Source: Syntrophomonas sp. (GTDB lineage Bacteria; Bacillota; Syntrophomonadia; Syntrophomonadales; Syntrophomonadaceae). From it: 64,000 nucleotides of DNA. The DNA lies in NCBI GenBank assembly GCA_016841425.1, contig JAENZE010000011.1, positions 73,225 through 137,224 of the forward strand, written 5' to 3'. A program made the translations under genes and the position numbers. The notes below the pieces were generated by a model. That model was given only the letters and a program-made list of their open reading frames with translations. It ran no database searches and was not told the origin of the DNA. This document shows positions 44,382 to 51,729 of the stretch, piece by piece; position 1 is the stretch's first letter, and every line of letters starts with the position of its first letter.

Positions 44382-44410
44382 TTGACAATCATGGACTATC
44401 AATATATAAT
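44382..44410 (+). promoter_or_regulatory. Consensus SigmaA promoter of the DUF6323/DUF6179 operon
   Basis: TTGACA (44382-44387), a spacer of exactly 17 bases and TATAAT (44405-44410), a perfect consensus promoter, 114 bases before the first gene. Confidence 0.88.
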
Positions 44411-44445
44411 ACAAGTACATGGTGCATAAAAAATAAATATAACAC

Positions 44446-44485
44446 ATTACAATAACTATGTCAATATAATTATTGTAATTTTTTT
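44446..44485 (+). promoter_or_regulatory. Attenuator-like or operator palindrome in the leader
   Basis: ATTACAATAA (44446-44455) and TTATTGTAAT (44470-44479) pair perfectly and are followed by a T-run (44479-44485). It lies between the promoter and the first gene, so it could end transcription early or be a protein-binding site. Confidence 0.5.
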
Positions 44486-44523
44486 ATTGGGTTATTAGAG
44501 TCCTTCACAAGGAGGCTAATGTA

Positions 44524-44988
44524 ATGAACCTGCTGGATATCCAACGTTCTCTAGGAAAAGAGCTTAACATCAGCGAAATACTTCAAACTAATCTGGAGTC
44601 CCAAAAATATGGCTTGATAATAACAGCATCCGAAGCACAGGATATAATCGAGGCAAGAAACCAGGCCATTCAAAGCCATGGAAGAATCGAACTGGGTACG
44701 GGTGTAATAAAAAAGATCATAACCCTGTTCTGCGGATCACCTTACATGAGGGGTAATGAATATATACAGAATATAAATGAACTGATTGATATATTCTATT
44801 ATTTCAAAACTGAAACCCAGGATTTAATTGGTGATGATGAACTGCTAACAATTATGAAAGAATTTTATGATAGTTCCTGCCAGGGATCTCTTGAGCTCCT
44901 GAGGAGCAGGGAATTGGTGCTGTTTGTCAGGGATTTCAGAAGCAGTCTTCTGAAAAATAACTATGATCAGGAAACGGAGCAGCGGTGA
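44524..44988 (+). CDS. DUF6323 family protein
   Basis: A 154-residue, mainly helical, soluble protein. It resembles the DUF6323 family by recall (YGLIITASEAQDIIEARNQA, RIELGTGVIKKIITLFCGSP), which is usually found directly before a DUF6179 gene in Clostridia. The function is unknown. CAAGGAGG lies about 7 bases before the ATG. It shares the TGATG stop/start with the next gene, so the two are translationally coupled. No signal peptide or membrane segment. Confidence 0.7.
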   Translation: MNLLDIQRSLGKELNISEILQTNLESQKYGLIITASEAQDIIEARNQAIQSHGRIELGTGVIKKIITLFCGSPYMRGNEYIQNINELIDIFYYFKTETQDLIGDDELLTIMKEFYDSSCQGSLELLRSRELVLFVRDFRSSLLKNNYDQETEQR

Positions 44989-46400
44989 TGAGATCCAGTA
45001 ATATTGAAAAGTATATACCGCTCAAAAGAGAGCATTTAGATCCCCAGCACTATACCCTTTCACTGCTTAAAGAGGCTGAACGGCTGGGTTTAATCAGTCA
45101 GAAGACTATAGATAATATTCATAGGCAGTTCATGGTTTTGTTAGGAGAATTAATCATCAAGTTCACCGGGGGAGAAAGTACATCAGTCAAAATAGAAACT
45201 GGAGAAAGGATCATGCTGTCAATTCTATATTGTATGGATGCCTGTACCCGCAATTTCAACCACCCTCGGGATGCTATTAACCTGCTTACATCAAATAGTA
45301 TCAAGGAAACATATCATGCCGGCCTGGAAATAGTGGAGTCATGCCTGAGGGATACCGAAATTCTGTATCAAAAAATTAAGAACAACAAGTTGGACATTCC
45401 CAGCGAGGCATATCAATCTACTATAGATAAAGATTTACCTGACTTTTTCCGGAATTATGATATCTTTTTTAGTGCTCAGGATACTATAGCCACATTTGAC
45501 TATCCGCTGCTTTTTGATGATATGAAGGTTGAAGGCATTTATTATATCAGGCAATATCTGATCAAATTAAACATTGAAACCAGTTTCTGCCATCTTTTTG
45601 ATCAACAGGACATAAAGAAGCTCTTGTATAATTATGGCAGAGTTTACAGCATTGATTATAAAGAAGCCTTAATAAACATATTTGAGATAGTGCTGACCAA
45701 TTCTATTTTTTCTGTATTGTCTGGCAATAAGGCCCGAGAGATACTGATTAACGAAATCCAGTTTGCCTTTCTTCAAGAGAAGTTTAAAGAACTTAATCCT
45801 GCCCAGTGCTTACACCATATAAGCGAAGCAGTTGAACTTCTTATTACTGAGCTGTGTATTATCAATCCTAAGTTGAAGGATTACATCCGTAGACTCAAAA
45901 GGGTATTGATGCCTAGATTTTTATGCGCTCGGGAACACAATAACCTGGCTAATGTCGTTATTATTGATGTTGAAGATAATCTGCAGGCAGACATCTTTTT
46001 TGATGAAGGCAATAGACTGAATAATGATGGTTTTTGCAGCCTGGTAGAGGGAATTATGGAACAAGCTGAAGCAGCCGGGAAAGTCGAACTTATAAGCAGC
46101 AATATTCAATCCCTGGCTGATTTTATTGATATTTTGGAGGCGGACTGCTTATATGGAGAAGAATTCAAGACTTTGTTTAATACCCTGGGAGACCTGGAAT
46201 TAGCTATTCTGGCTAGAATCGTGTTTATGGAAGACCTCAGAGCAGACCCGATCAACTTTTCCTTATTAACTACGTCAGAACAGTATGCCCAAATGAATTG
46301 GCAGATCGAATATCGCGGGTTTGTGCAGGGATTGAGCTTAGATCGCTTGAAAGCTATTGAGAAACTTATTCTTTCACCCGTTCAGGTGGCTGAATTATAG
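44988..46400 (+). CDS. DUF6179 family protein
   Basis: A 470-residue helical soluble protein that I recognise as DUF6179 (TLSLLKEAERLGLISQ near the start, FDYPLLFDDMKVEGIYYIRQ in the middle). The function is unknown. It starts in the TGATG overlap with the DUF6323 gene; the paired, coupled order indicates a two-protein complex or pathway. The consensus promoter and palindrome lie before the pair. A REP element follows directly. Confidence 0.7.
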   Translation: MRSSNIEKYIPLKREHLDPQHYTLSLLKEAERLGLISQKTIDNIHRQFMVLLGELIIKFTGGESTSVKIETGERIMLSILYCMDACTRNFNHPRDAINLLTSNSIKETYHAGLEIVESCLRDTEILYQKIKNNKLDIPSEAYQSTIDKDLPDFFRNYDIFFSAQDTIATFDYPLLFDDMKVEGIYYIRQYLIKLNIETSFCHLFDQQDIKKLLYNYGRVYSIDYKEALINIFEIVLTNSIFSVLSGNKAREILINEIQFAFLQEKFKELNPAQCLHHISEAVELLITELCIINPKLKDYIRRLKRVLMPRFLCAREHNNLANVVIIDVEDNLQADIFFDEGNRLNNDGFCSLVEGIMEQAEAAGKVELISSNIQSLADFIDILEADCLYGEEFKTLFNTLGDLELAILARIVFMEDLRADPINFSLLTTSEQYAQMNWQIEYRGFVQGLSLDRLKAIEKLILSPVQVAEL

Positions 46401-46407
46401 AACCTGT

Positions 46408-46504
46408 ATGCGACAGGGGACGGTTCTCCATTTGTCGCATTAAAATGCGACAAATGGAGAACCGTCCCCTGTCGCATGCAAATGGAGAACCGTCCCCTGT
46501 CGCA
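46408..46504. repeat. REP cluster: perfect 33-bp hairpin plus a third copy
   Basis: 46408-46440 and 46445-46477 are exact inverse copies of 33 bases with loop TAAA. Each contains GGGGACGGTTCTCCATTTG. A third partial copy lies at 46479-46504. It could also act as terminator for the DUF6179 operon. Confidence 0.92.
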
Positions 46505-46563
46505 CTGTCGCATGTTTGTCGAAGATGGGATAGAAAATTTTCATAATGTGCTCACGGCAGTTT

Positions 46564-46588
46564 TGTTATTGGCGAAAAATGTTATAAT
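46564..46588 (+). promoter_or_regulatory. lysA promoter (extended -10)
   Basis: TATAAT (46583-46588) preceded by TGT makes an extended -10 box. The -35 region (TTTTG around 46561) is weak. It is 55 bases upstream of the gene. Confidence 0.5.
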
Positions 46589-46642
46589 TTACTTCAACAG
46601 GTTAGTTGATTTAATAAAAGAACAAAAAGACGGAGGTTGATT

Positions 46643-47935
46643 ATGAAAGGCACATTTGTTAACCTGGACCAATTAAAGGAGATTACCCAAAAATACCCTA
46701 CCCCCTTTCATTTGTATGATGAAAAGGGTATCAGAGAAAATGCTCGCAGATTACATCAGGCATTTGCCTGGAATAAGGGGTTTAAAGAGTATTTCGCAGT
46801 AAAAGCTACTCCTAATCCAGCAATATTGAAGATATTAAAGGAAGAGGGCTGTGGAGTAGACTGTTCATCATATACAGAACTAATGATGTCTGATGCCGTT
46901 GGTTTTTATGGAGATGAAATAATGTTCTCATCCAATGTCACCCCCGAGGAGGATTTTATTTTAGCCCGGAAATTAAATGCCACTATAAACCTGGATGACA
47001 TAACTCACATTGAATTTTTGGACCGGGTAGCAGGAATCCCAGAAACAATCAGCTGCCGGTATAATCCGGGCGGTGATTTTACAATTAATAATGCCATAAT
47101 GGATACTCCTGGAGAAGCCAAGTATGGTTTAACCCGGGCGCAGTTGAGTGAAGGGATCAGACTGCTAAAGGATAAAGGGGTAAAACACTTTGGCCTGCAT
47201 GCCTTTTTAGCCAGCAATACCACGGATAATCAGTATTACCCGACTCTGGCAAGAATCCTCTTTAAAACCGCAGTTGAATTGAAGCAGGAGACAGGGGCCC
47301 ATATTGCCTTTATTAATTTCTCAGGTGGCATTGGCATACCTTATAGACCGGAGCAAAGGCCAGCTGACATAATGGAAATTGCCGGGGAGGTTCGTCAGGC
47401 CTATGAGGAAATATTACTCCCCGCCGCCATGGATGACGTATCCATATATACGGAATTGGGACGGTATATGGCAGGTCCTTACGGTTGTCTGGTTGCTACT
47501 GCTATACATGAAAAACATATTTATAAGGAATACATAGGCCTCGATGCCTGTGCTGCCAACCTGATGCGGCCGGCCATGTACGGAGCCTACCACCACATCA
47601 CGGTAATGGGTAAGGAAGACCAGCCCCTGGAATACAAATATGATGTTACCGGCGGTCTGTGCGAGAACAATGATAAATTTGCTATAGATCGAATGCTGCC
47701 TAAAATTGATGTAGGAGACCTGTTGGTAATACATGACACCGGAGCCCATGGATATGCGATGGGTTATAATTACAATGGTAAACTGCGTTCAGCTGAAGTT
47801 CTGTTAAAAGAAGATGGCTCCAGCGAGCTGATTCGCAGAGCGGAAACCCCGGCTGATTATTTTGCCACCTTTGATTTTGATGATAACCTGCAGAGTCAAT
47901 TCATAGCCAAATATCCGGAGATTTTTAAAATTTAA
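46643..47935 (+). CDS. lysA: Diaminopimelate decarboxylase-type PLP enzyme
   Basis: A 430-residue fold-type III PLP decarboxylase (meso-diaminopimelate to lysine). The PLP lysine is in EYFAVKATPNP, the substrate-sensing CGVDCSSYTEL follows, and the phosphate-binding glycine loop is FINFSGGIG; YTELGRYMAGPYG, CENNDKFA and DTGAHGYAMGYNYNG are typical of LysA. ATG 46643 has GGAGG 7 bases upstream; TTG 46637 touches the ribosome site. Carboxynorspermidine or arginine decarboxylase are less likely alternatives. A strong terminator follows. Confidence 0.92.
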   Translation: MKGTFVNLDQLKEITQKYPTPFHLYDEKGIRENARRLHQAFAWNKGFKEYFAVKATPNPAILKILKEEGCGVDCSSYTELMMSDAVGFYGDEIMFSSNVTPEEDFILARKLNATINLDDITHIEFLDRVAGIPETISCRYNPGGDFTINNAIMDTPGEAKYGLTRAQLSEGIRLLKDKGVKHFGLHAFLASNTTDNQYYPTLARILFKTAVELKQETGAHIAFINFSGGIGIPYRPEQRPADIMEIAGEVRQAYEEILLPAAMDDVSIYTELGRYMAGPYGCLVATAIHEKHIYKEYIGLDACAANLMRPAMYGAYHHITVMGKEDQPLEYKYDVTGGLCENNDKFAIDRMLPKIDVGDLLVIHDTGAHGYAMGYNYNGKLRSAEVLLKEDGSSELIRRAETPADYFATFDFDDNLQSQFIAKYPEIFKI

Positions 47936-47976
47936 AGCAGATAGCTTCACCAACCAGGTATGGGGATATCGTAAGC

Positions 47977-48020
47977 AAGGCTCAACATTCAGATATACTG
48001 GCTGTTGAGCCTTTATGTTT
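47977..48020 (+). terminator. lysA terminator
   Basis: AAGGCTCAACA (47977-47987) and TGTTGAGCCTT (48003-48013) form a perfect 11-bp stem followed by TATGTTTTT. Confidence 0.88.
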
Positions 48021-48080
48021 TTGAGCCCATGCAGTTCTGACTGACTAAAAAAAATACTGTGTGTAAAAATATGTAAATAT

Positions 48081-48089
48081 TGCTATAAT
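48081..48089 (+). promoter_or_regulatory. Toxin promoter (extended -10)
   Basis: TGCTATAAT: TATAAT at 48084-48089 with TG one base upstream. The -35 region is poor, which is common for extended -10 promoters. Confidence 0.6.
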
Positions 48090-48109
48090 AGAACATAAGT
48101 TCGTGGGGT

Positions 48110-48136
48110 CCCCTGACTGCTTTCCAGCAGAAGGGG
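48110..48136 (+). promoter_or_regulatory. Leader hairpin sequestering the toxin ribosome site
   Basis: CCCCT (48110-48114) pairs with AGGGG (48132-48136), and CTGC (48117-48120) with GCAG (48127-48130). AGGGGG is the Shine-Dalgarno element of the toxin, so the intact transcript would be translated poorly until the leader is opened, as in type I toxins. Confidence 0.6.
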
Positions 48137-48146
48137 GTGATAATGA

Positions 48147-48215
48147 ATGAATACATATGAATTCCTGTTATTCATGGTTCTTATGATATTTATTCTAGCT
48201 CTCATAACGAAATAG
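48147..48215 (+). CDS. Small hydrophobic type I toxin (holin-like/TxpA type)
   Basis: A 22-residue peptide starting MNTYEFLLF, then one continuous membrane helix (MVLMIFILALI) and a C-terminal TK. The start and the helix match the putative holin-like toxin family of Firmicutes (MxTYExLxLM pattern). ATG 48147 has AGGGGGTGAT 7 bases upstream; the ATG at 48143 opens only a four-codon frame. It has a structured leader, a two-way terminator directly after the stop, and a convergent promoter 100 bases downstream. Expected to depolarise or perforate the membrane. Too short for homology to be decisive. Confidence 0.7.
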   Translation: MNTYEFLLFMVLMIFILALITK

Positions 48216-48305
48216 AGCTACCGGGCTATTAGGCTCTGGCAGCTCTTGCAGCTGATATTATTTTTGCTGGAATTGTTGTTGGGGGTGATCAGCCCCACGA
48301 ATCCT
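48200..48305 (-). ncRNA. Predicted antisense RNA antitoxin
   Basis: The promoter at 48312-48340 on the minus strand should start an RNA near 48305 running toward and over the 3' end of the toxin gene, with no ORF. Terminator stem: GAGCTGCC/GGTAGCTC (plus-strand 48215-48222 with 48238-48245), followed on the minus strand by TATTTCGTT. Convergent overlap with the toxin 3' end is the TxpA/RatA layout. The exact ends are inferred. Confidence 0.55.
48215..48245. terminator. Bidirectional stem between toxin and antitoxin RNA
   Basis: GAGCTACC (48215-48222) and GGCAGCTC (48238-48245) pair with one wobble. On the plus strand TTGCAGCTGATATTATTTTT follows, and on the minus strand TATTTCGTT. A second stem (GTTGGGG to CCCCAC, 48283-48298) lies downstream. 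Confidence 0.55.
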
Positions 48306-48311
48306 AATTTA

Positions 48312-48340
48312 TTTATACCATAAGGTAAGCAGTGTCTCAA
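48312..48340 (-). promoter_or_regulatory. Antitoxin RNA promoter
   Basis: On the minus strand TTGAGA (48335-48340), exactly 17 bases, then TATAAA (48312-48317) preceded by TGG as an extended -10. It is much stronger than the toxin promoter, as expected for an antitoxin RNA. Confidence 0.75.
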
Positions 48341-48450
48341 GTTATTTCAATAACATTCTTTAACTTAAATATATTCTCATATTAAATTGATTTTGAAACA
48401 TTGAGCTCCTTTTAATAAGTTTTGTCCTGGCCCAAGGAGAAAGGGCTTAA

Positions 48451-49947
48451 CTAGATTATGAACAAGTTTTTCTTAAAGACTCTCTTAAATTCTTCAAAAT
48501 GCTGCAGAGCATCATAAATTTCAAGTTGGGCATCATCATTGCTGCTGGTTTTTATTATCACGTCATCACCGCGAATATCAACGAACAGGTCCTTGATGAT
48601 ACCGCTCATTGACCGGTCTAAACTGCGGGCCAGGCGCAGCAGAACCCCTACCTCTCTGATAGCAGCCAGATCCGTATTATTCAGCAACGGTGAAAAATTG
48701 GATATCTGAACCGGGGTTTTTTTATCATGATAGGCAGCAATACAGGCACTTAAAACCAGTTCGCGATGGGTCAAACCGTTGATTTCCAGGTTAAGCATGG
48801 TGTACAGAATGTGCTGGTTCTGCTGGTAATAATTAATGACAATCCCACAATCGTGAAGCATAGCAGCAGTTTTAATAACGCGGGAAAAATCCTCTGTAGT
48901 GCTGCTTAGTTCCTGCAGTTGCCGAAAAAGGCTCCAGGTATGACGGTATACAGTAGAAGCATGACGGTGATCCAGGCTGTAATTCTTGATATTATTGCTG
49001 ATAGACCAATCCAAGGCGTCACCTTTAAAGTCCCCATGGCGGTTTAGATATTCATATAGTATACCCTCCCGTAGGCCATAGCCGCTGATCTGCAGTTTTC
49101 GAATATTGCAATAATCAAGCAGGGTGTTAACCATGGTGGTTGCCCCCAGAATGATGTCGGCTCTATCCCGAGACAGCCCTTTGATCCGCTGCCTTTGTTT
49201 CAGAGGTTTGTTTTTGATATTATGGTGTATCTGGCGTACGTCTTCAACCTCGAACTGGTAATTGTGGGGCAGGTCCAGGGGGTATTTCTTAAAGCGGCGA
49301 TCAATCCGCCCTATATTACGAAAACTTCCTCCGATTCCTATGAGAACAGGACTTCCGCTATTCTTAAGCCAGCTGATCTTATCAAAGTTTTCCCATAGAG
49401 TTCTTTTCAGGGACTCTTCCTCAGGTTTGGATTTTTCATTTAAATCATACAGCTGGGTCAAGTTAACCGATCCAAAGGGGATAGAAATCAACTCAGCTGC
49501 TTGTTTATCTTTTACCCAGATAAGTTCGGTGCTTCCACCACCAATATCCATGAGCAGAGCATCGGTAATATTCATGCTGTTAGCTACACCCAGGTAGTCA
49601 TAGTAGGCCTCTTCCTGGCCTGAAAGCACCCGAACCTTGAAACCGGTTTCATCCTTGATACGATCCAGCAGTTCATCCCGATTCAGCGCACGACGCACTG
49701 CATCGGTTGCTACTACGATTATTTCATCTGGCTGAACGGCTTCACAGAGATTGCCAAACATCTTCATGATCCTGACTGCCATATCAGCTCTCTGGGGCTT
49801 GATAATTCTATCCGGGCAAAAATCTTTGGCCAGGCGGGCGGATTCCTTGATATCATGTACTATTTTATAATTGCCTTCCGGCCCAATGCGGACCAGCACC
49901 AGGCGAATAGAGTTGGAGCCTATGTCTATAATGGCTAATGTTTTCAT
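48451..49947 (-). CDS. ppx: Exopolyphosphatase (Ppx/GppA family), canonical
   Basis: A 498-residue exopolyphosphatase that removes terminal phosphate from polyP or pppGpp. The phosphate loops are intact: IIDIGSNSIRLVLV near the N-terminus and MDIGGGSTELIWV near residue 140, with SGQEEAYYDYLG carrying the catalytic glutamate region. The C-terminal half has an HD-like domain (TAAMLHDCGIVINYY, ACIAAYHDKKTP). ATG 49947 has GGGAGG 7 bases upstream. It is divergent from the second Ppx-like gene and ppk. Confidence 0.94.
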   Translation of the reverse strand: MKTLAIIDIGSNSIRLVLVRIGPEGNYKIVHDIKESARLAKDFCPDRIIKPQRADMAVRIMKMFGNLCEAVQPDEIIVVATDAVRRALNRDELLDRIKDETGFKVRVLSGQEEAYYDYLGVANSMNITDALLMDIGGGSTELIWVKDKQAAELISIPFGSVNLTQLYDLNEKSKPEEESLKRTLWENFDKISWLKNSGSPVLIGIGGSFRNIGRIDRRFKKYPLDLPHNYQFEVEDVRQIHHNIKNKPLKQRQRIKGLSRDRADIILGATTMVNTLLDYCNIRKLQISGYGLREGILYEYLNRHGDFKGDALDWSISNNIKNYSLDHRHASTVYRHTWSLFRQLQELSSTTEDFSRVIKTAAMLHDCGIVINYYQQNQHILYTMLNLEINGLTHRELVLSACIAAYHDKKTPVQISNFSPLLNNTDLAAIREVGVLLRLARSLDRSMSGIIKDLFVDIRGDDVIIKTSSNDDAQLEIYDALQHFEEFKRVFKKNLFII

Positions 49948-50175
49948 TCCAACCTCCCGAGAATAAAATTTCAATAGTTTTTACTAATATATCACAAAAA
50001 AACTGCTGCTCCTTTCTATGCTTGGTTAAAACTTTTAGCCGGGGTAAAAATTGTGTAAAAACTCAAACTACTGCTACCAGCTTTATCAAGACAAGGTATA
50101 ATGTAGATAAATAGTAGTTACAAGAAATGACAAATTAGTATAAGGATTGATAGAAACGAGAAATGGAGATGGGCG

Positions 50176-51723
50176 ATGAAGAAGGGATTTCCTAAAACTG
50201 TAGCCGCCATTGATGTGGGCAGCAACTTCCTGCGTATGATGATTGCGGAGGTTTCCTCCCGGGGCAGTATCATGATTTTAGAGGACCTTTTTAAACCTAC
50301 TCAAATTGGGAGGGATACTTTTGCTACCGGAGCGATAGGACTTCAGTCGGTTAGGGAGTTGTGCAGTACTCTGCGAGGCTTCCGGCGCTTAATGAAGGAT
50401 TACCAAATCCGTGAATACCGGGCTCTGGCCACCTCGGGTCTCCGTGAGGCATACAATCAGCTTTATGTGCTGGAGCAGATCAGGGTAAGAGCTAACCTGG
50501 AAGTAGAAGTGATAAACAATGCGGAAGAACGCTTCATCATGTTTAAAGCTATACGGGATAGTCTCTCCAATATTAGCGAGATGAGACAGGAAGGAATCCT
50601 GGTAGTTAACATCGGCATGGGAGGCGTTGAGACAACTATATATAACCAGGGAACCTTGCAGTTTACCGAACATATTAAAGCGGGGTCCTTGAGACTGCGG
50701 GAAATCCTGGCCGATTTGGAACGAACCACGCTGGATTTTTCTAGTATTGTAGATGAATTCGTAGAGAGTAAAATTTACCTCCTGGAGTCAGTGATCAGAT
50801 CTATGATGATCAAAAATGTGGTGGGCCTGGGGGGAGAATTAAGCTCTATTCTTAGCCTATGCCAGAGAGAGAATCTGACCCGGGAAAAGAATTACCTTCC
50901 AGCTCGGGCATTGCTGGGCATCCACACCAACATCCGACACATGACTGTTGACCAGCTTATTAACCGTTATGACCTGCATCGTAATGAAGCTGAAATTCTC
51001 TTACCATCGGTGATTATCTTCAAGAGATTCCTGGAGTTCACCGAGGCCAAGGGTATTCATGTGCCGATGATCGCTCTTCGCCACGGTATTATAGCTAATA
51101 TGGTTGATGAGTGGTTTGATACCCAGCGTAAATATGACTTTGCCAATGATATTATTAGTTCGGTGTGGTATATTGCACGAAAGTACGCCATTGATGAGGA
51201 TCATGCCGCACAGGTAGCCAACCTTTCTCTCTCCATCTATGACCAAACCAGATCAATACATAAACTGGGGGAAAGGGAGAAACTTTATCTGCAAATAGCA
51301 GCTATTATGCATGACATAGGGAAGTTTGTCAATATGATCCAGCACGAAAAGCATTCCAGCAGCATCATTCGTTATCAGGAGATAATGGGCTTGTCTAAAC
51401 GAGAACTAAATATTATTGCTAATATAGCCAGATATCACAGTGAAAGGGAACCAACTTTTAATGATGCCCGCTTCAAGGCATTGAAGGATAACGATAAAAC
51501 ACTGGTCAGCAAGCTGGCTGCAATATTAAAACTGGCTGATGCCCTGGATATTACTCACAAACAAAATGTAAGGTCGATTGAGATAAGTACTTCGGGTGAC
51601 CGTCTCCATTTTACATTTTTCACCCAGGGCGAAATTCTCTTGGAGGCCTGGAATTTTGAAAACTATTGTGACTTTTTTGAGGAAGTGATGGGAGTACGTC
51701 CCGCCATTAAATATAAAGGATGA
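50176..51723 (+). CDS. Ppx/GppA paralogue with altered phosphate loops
   Basis: A 515-residue Ppx/GppA-like protein. The first loop reads AIDVGSNFLRMMIAE where canonical enzymes have DIGSNSxRL, and the second reads VVNIGMGGVETTIY where they have MDIGGGSTEL, so the Asp and one Gly are lost. The glutamate region is NAEERFIMF. The C-terminal HD domain looks intact (AAIMHDIGKFVNMI, IARYHSEREP). It is 6 bases upstream of ppk and surely co-transcribed. It may be a regulator of polyP or (p)ppGpp metabolism or act only through its HD domain. GGAGATGGG precedes the ATG. Confidence 0.9.
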   Translation: MKKGFPKTVAAIDVGSNFLRMMIAEVSSRGSIMILEDLFKPTQIGRDTFATGAIGLQSVRELCSTLRGFRRLMKDYQIREYRALATSGLREAYNQLYVLEQIRVRANLEVEVINNAEERFIMFKAIRDSLSNISEMRQEGILVVNIGMGGVETTIYNQGTLQFTEHIKAGSLRLREILADLERTTLDFSSIVDEFVESKIYLLESVIRSMMIKNVVGLGGELSSILSLCQRENLTREKNYLPARALLGIHTNIRHMTVDQLINRYDLHRNEAEILLPSVIIFKRFLEFTEAKGIHVPMIALRHGIIANMVDEWFDTQRKYDFANDIISSVWYIARKYAIDEDHAAQVANLSLSIYDQTRSIHKLGEREKLYLQIAAIMHDIGKFVNMIQHEKHSSSIIRYQEIMGLSKRELNIIANIARYHSEREPTFNDARFKALKDNDKTLVSKLAAILKLADALDITHKQNVRSIEISTSGDRLHFTFFTQGEILLEAWNFENYCDFFEEVMGVRPAIKYKG

Positions 51724-51729
51724 TAGATT

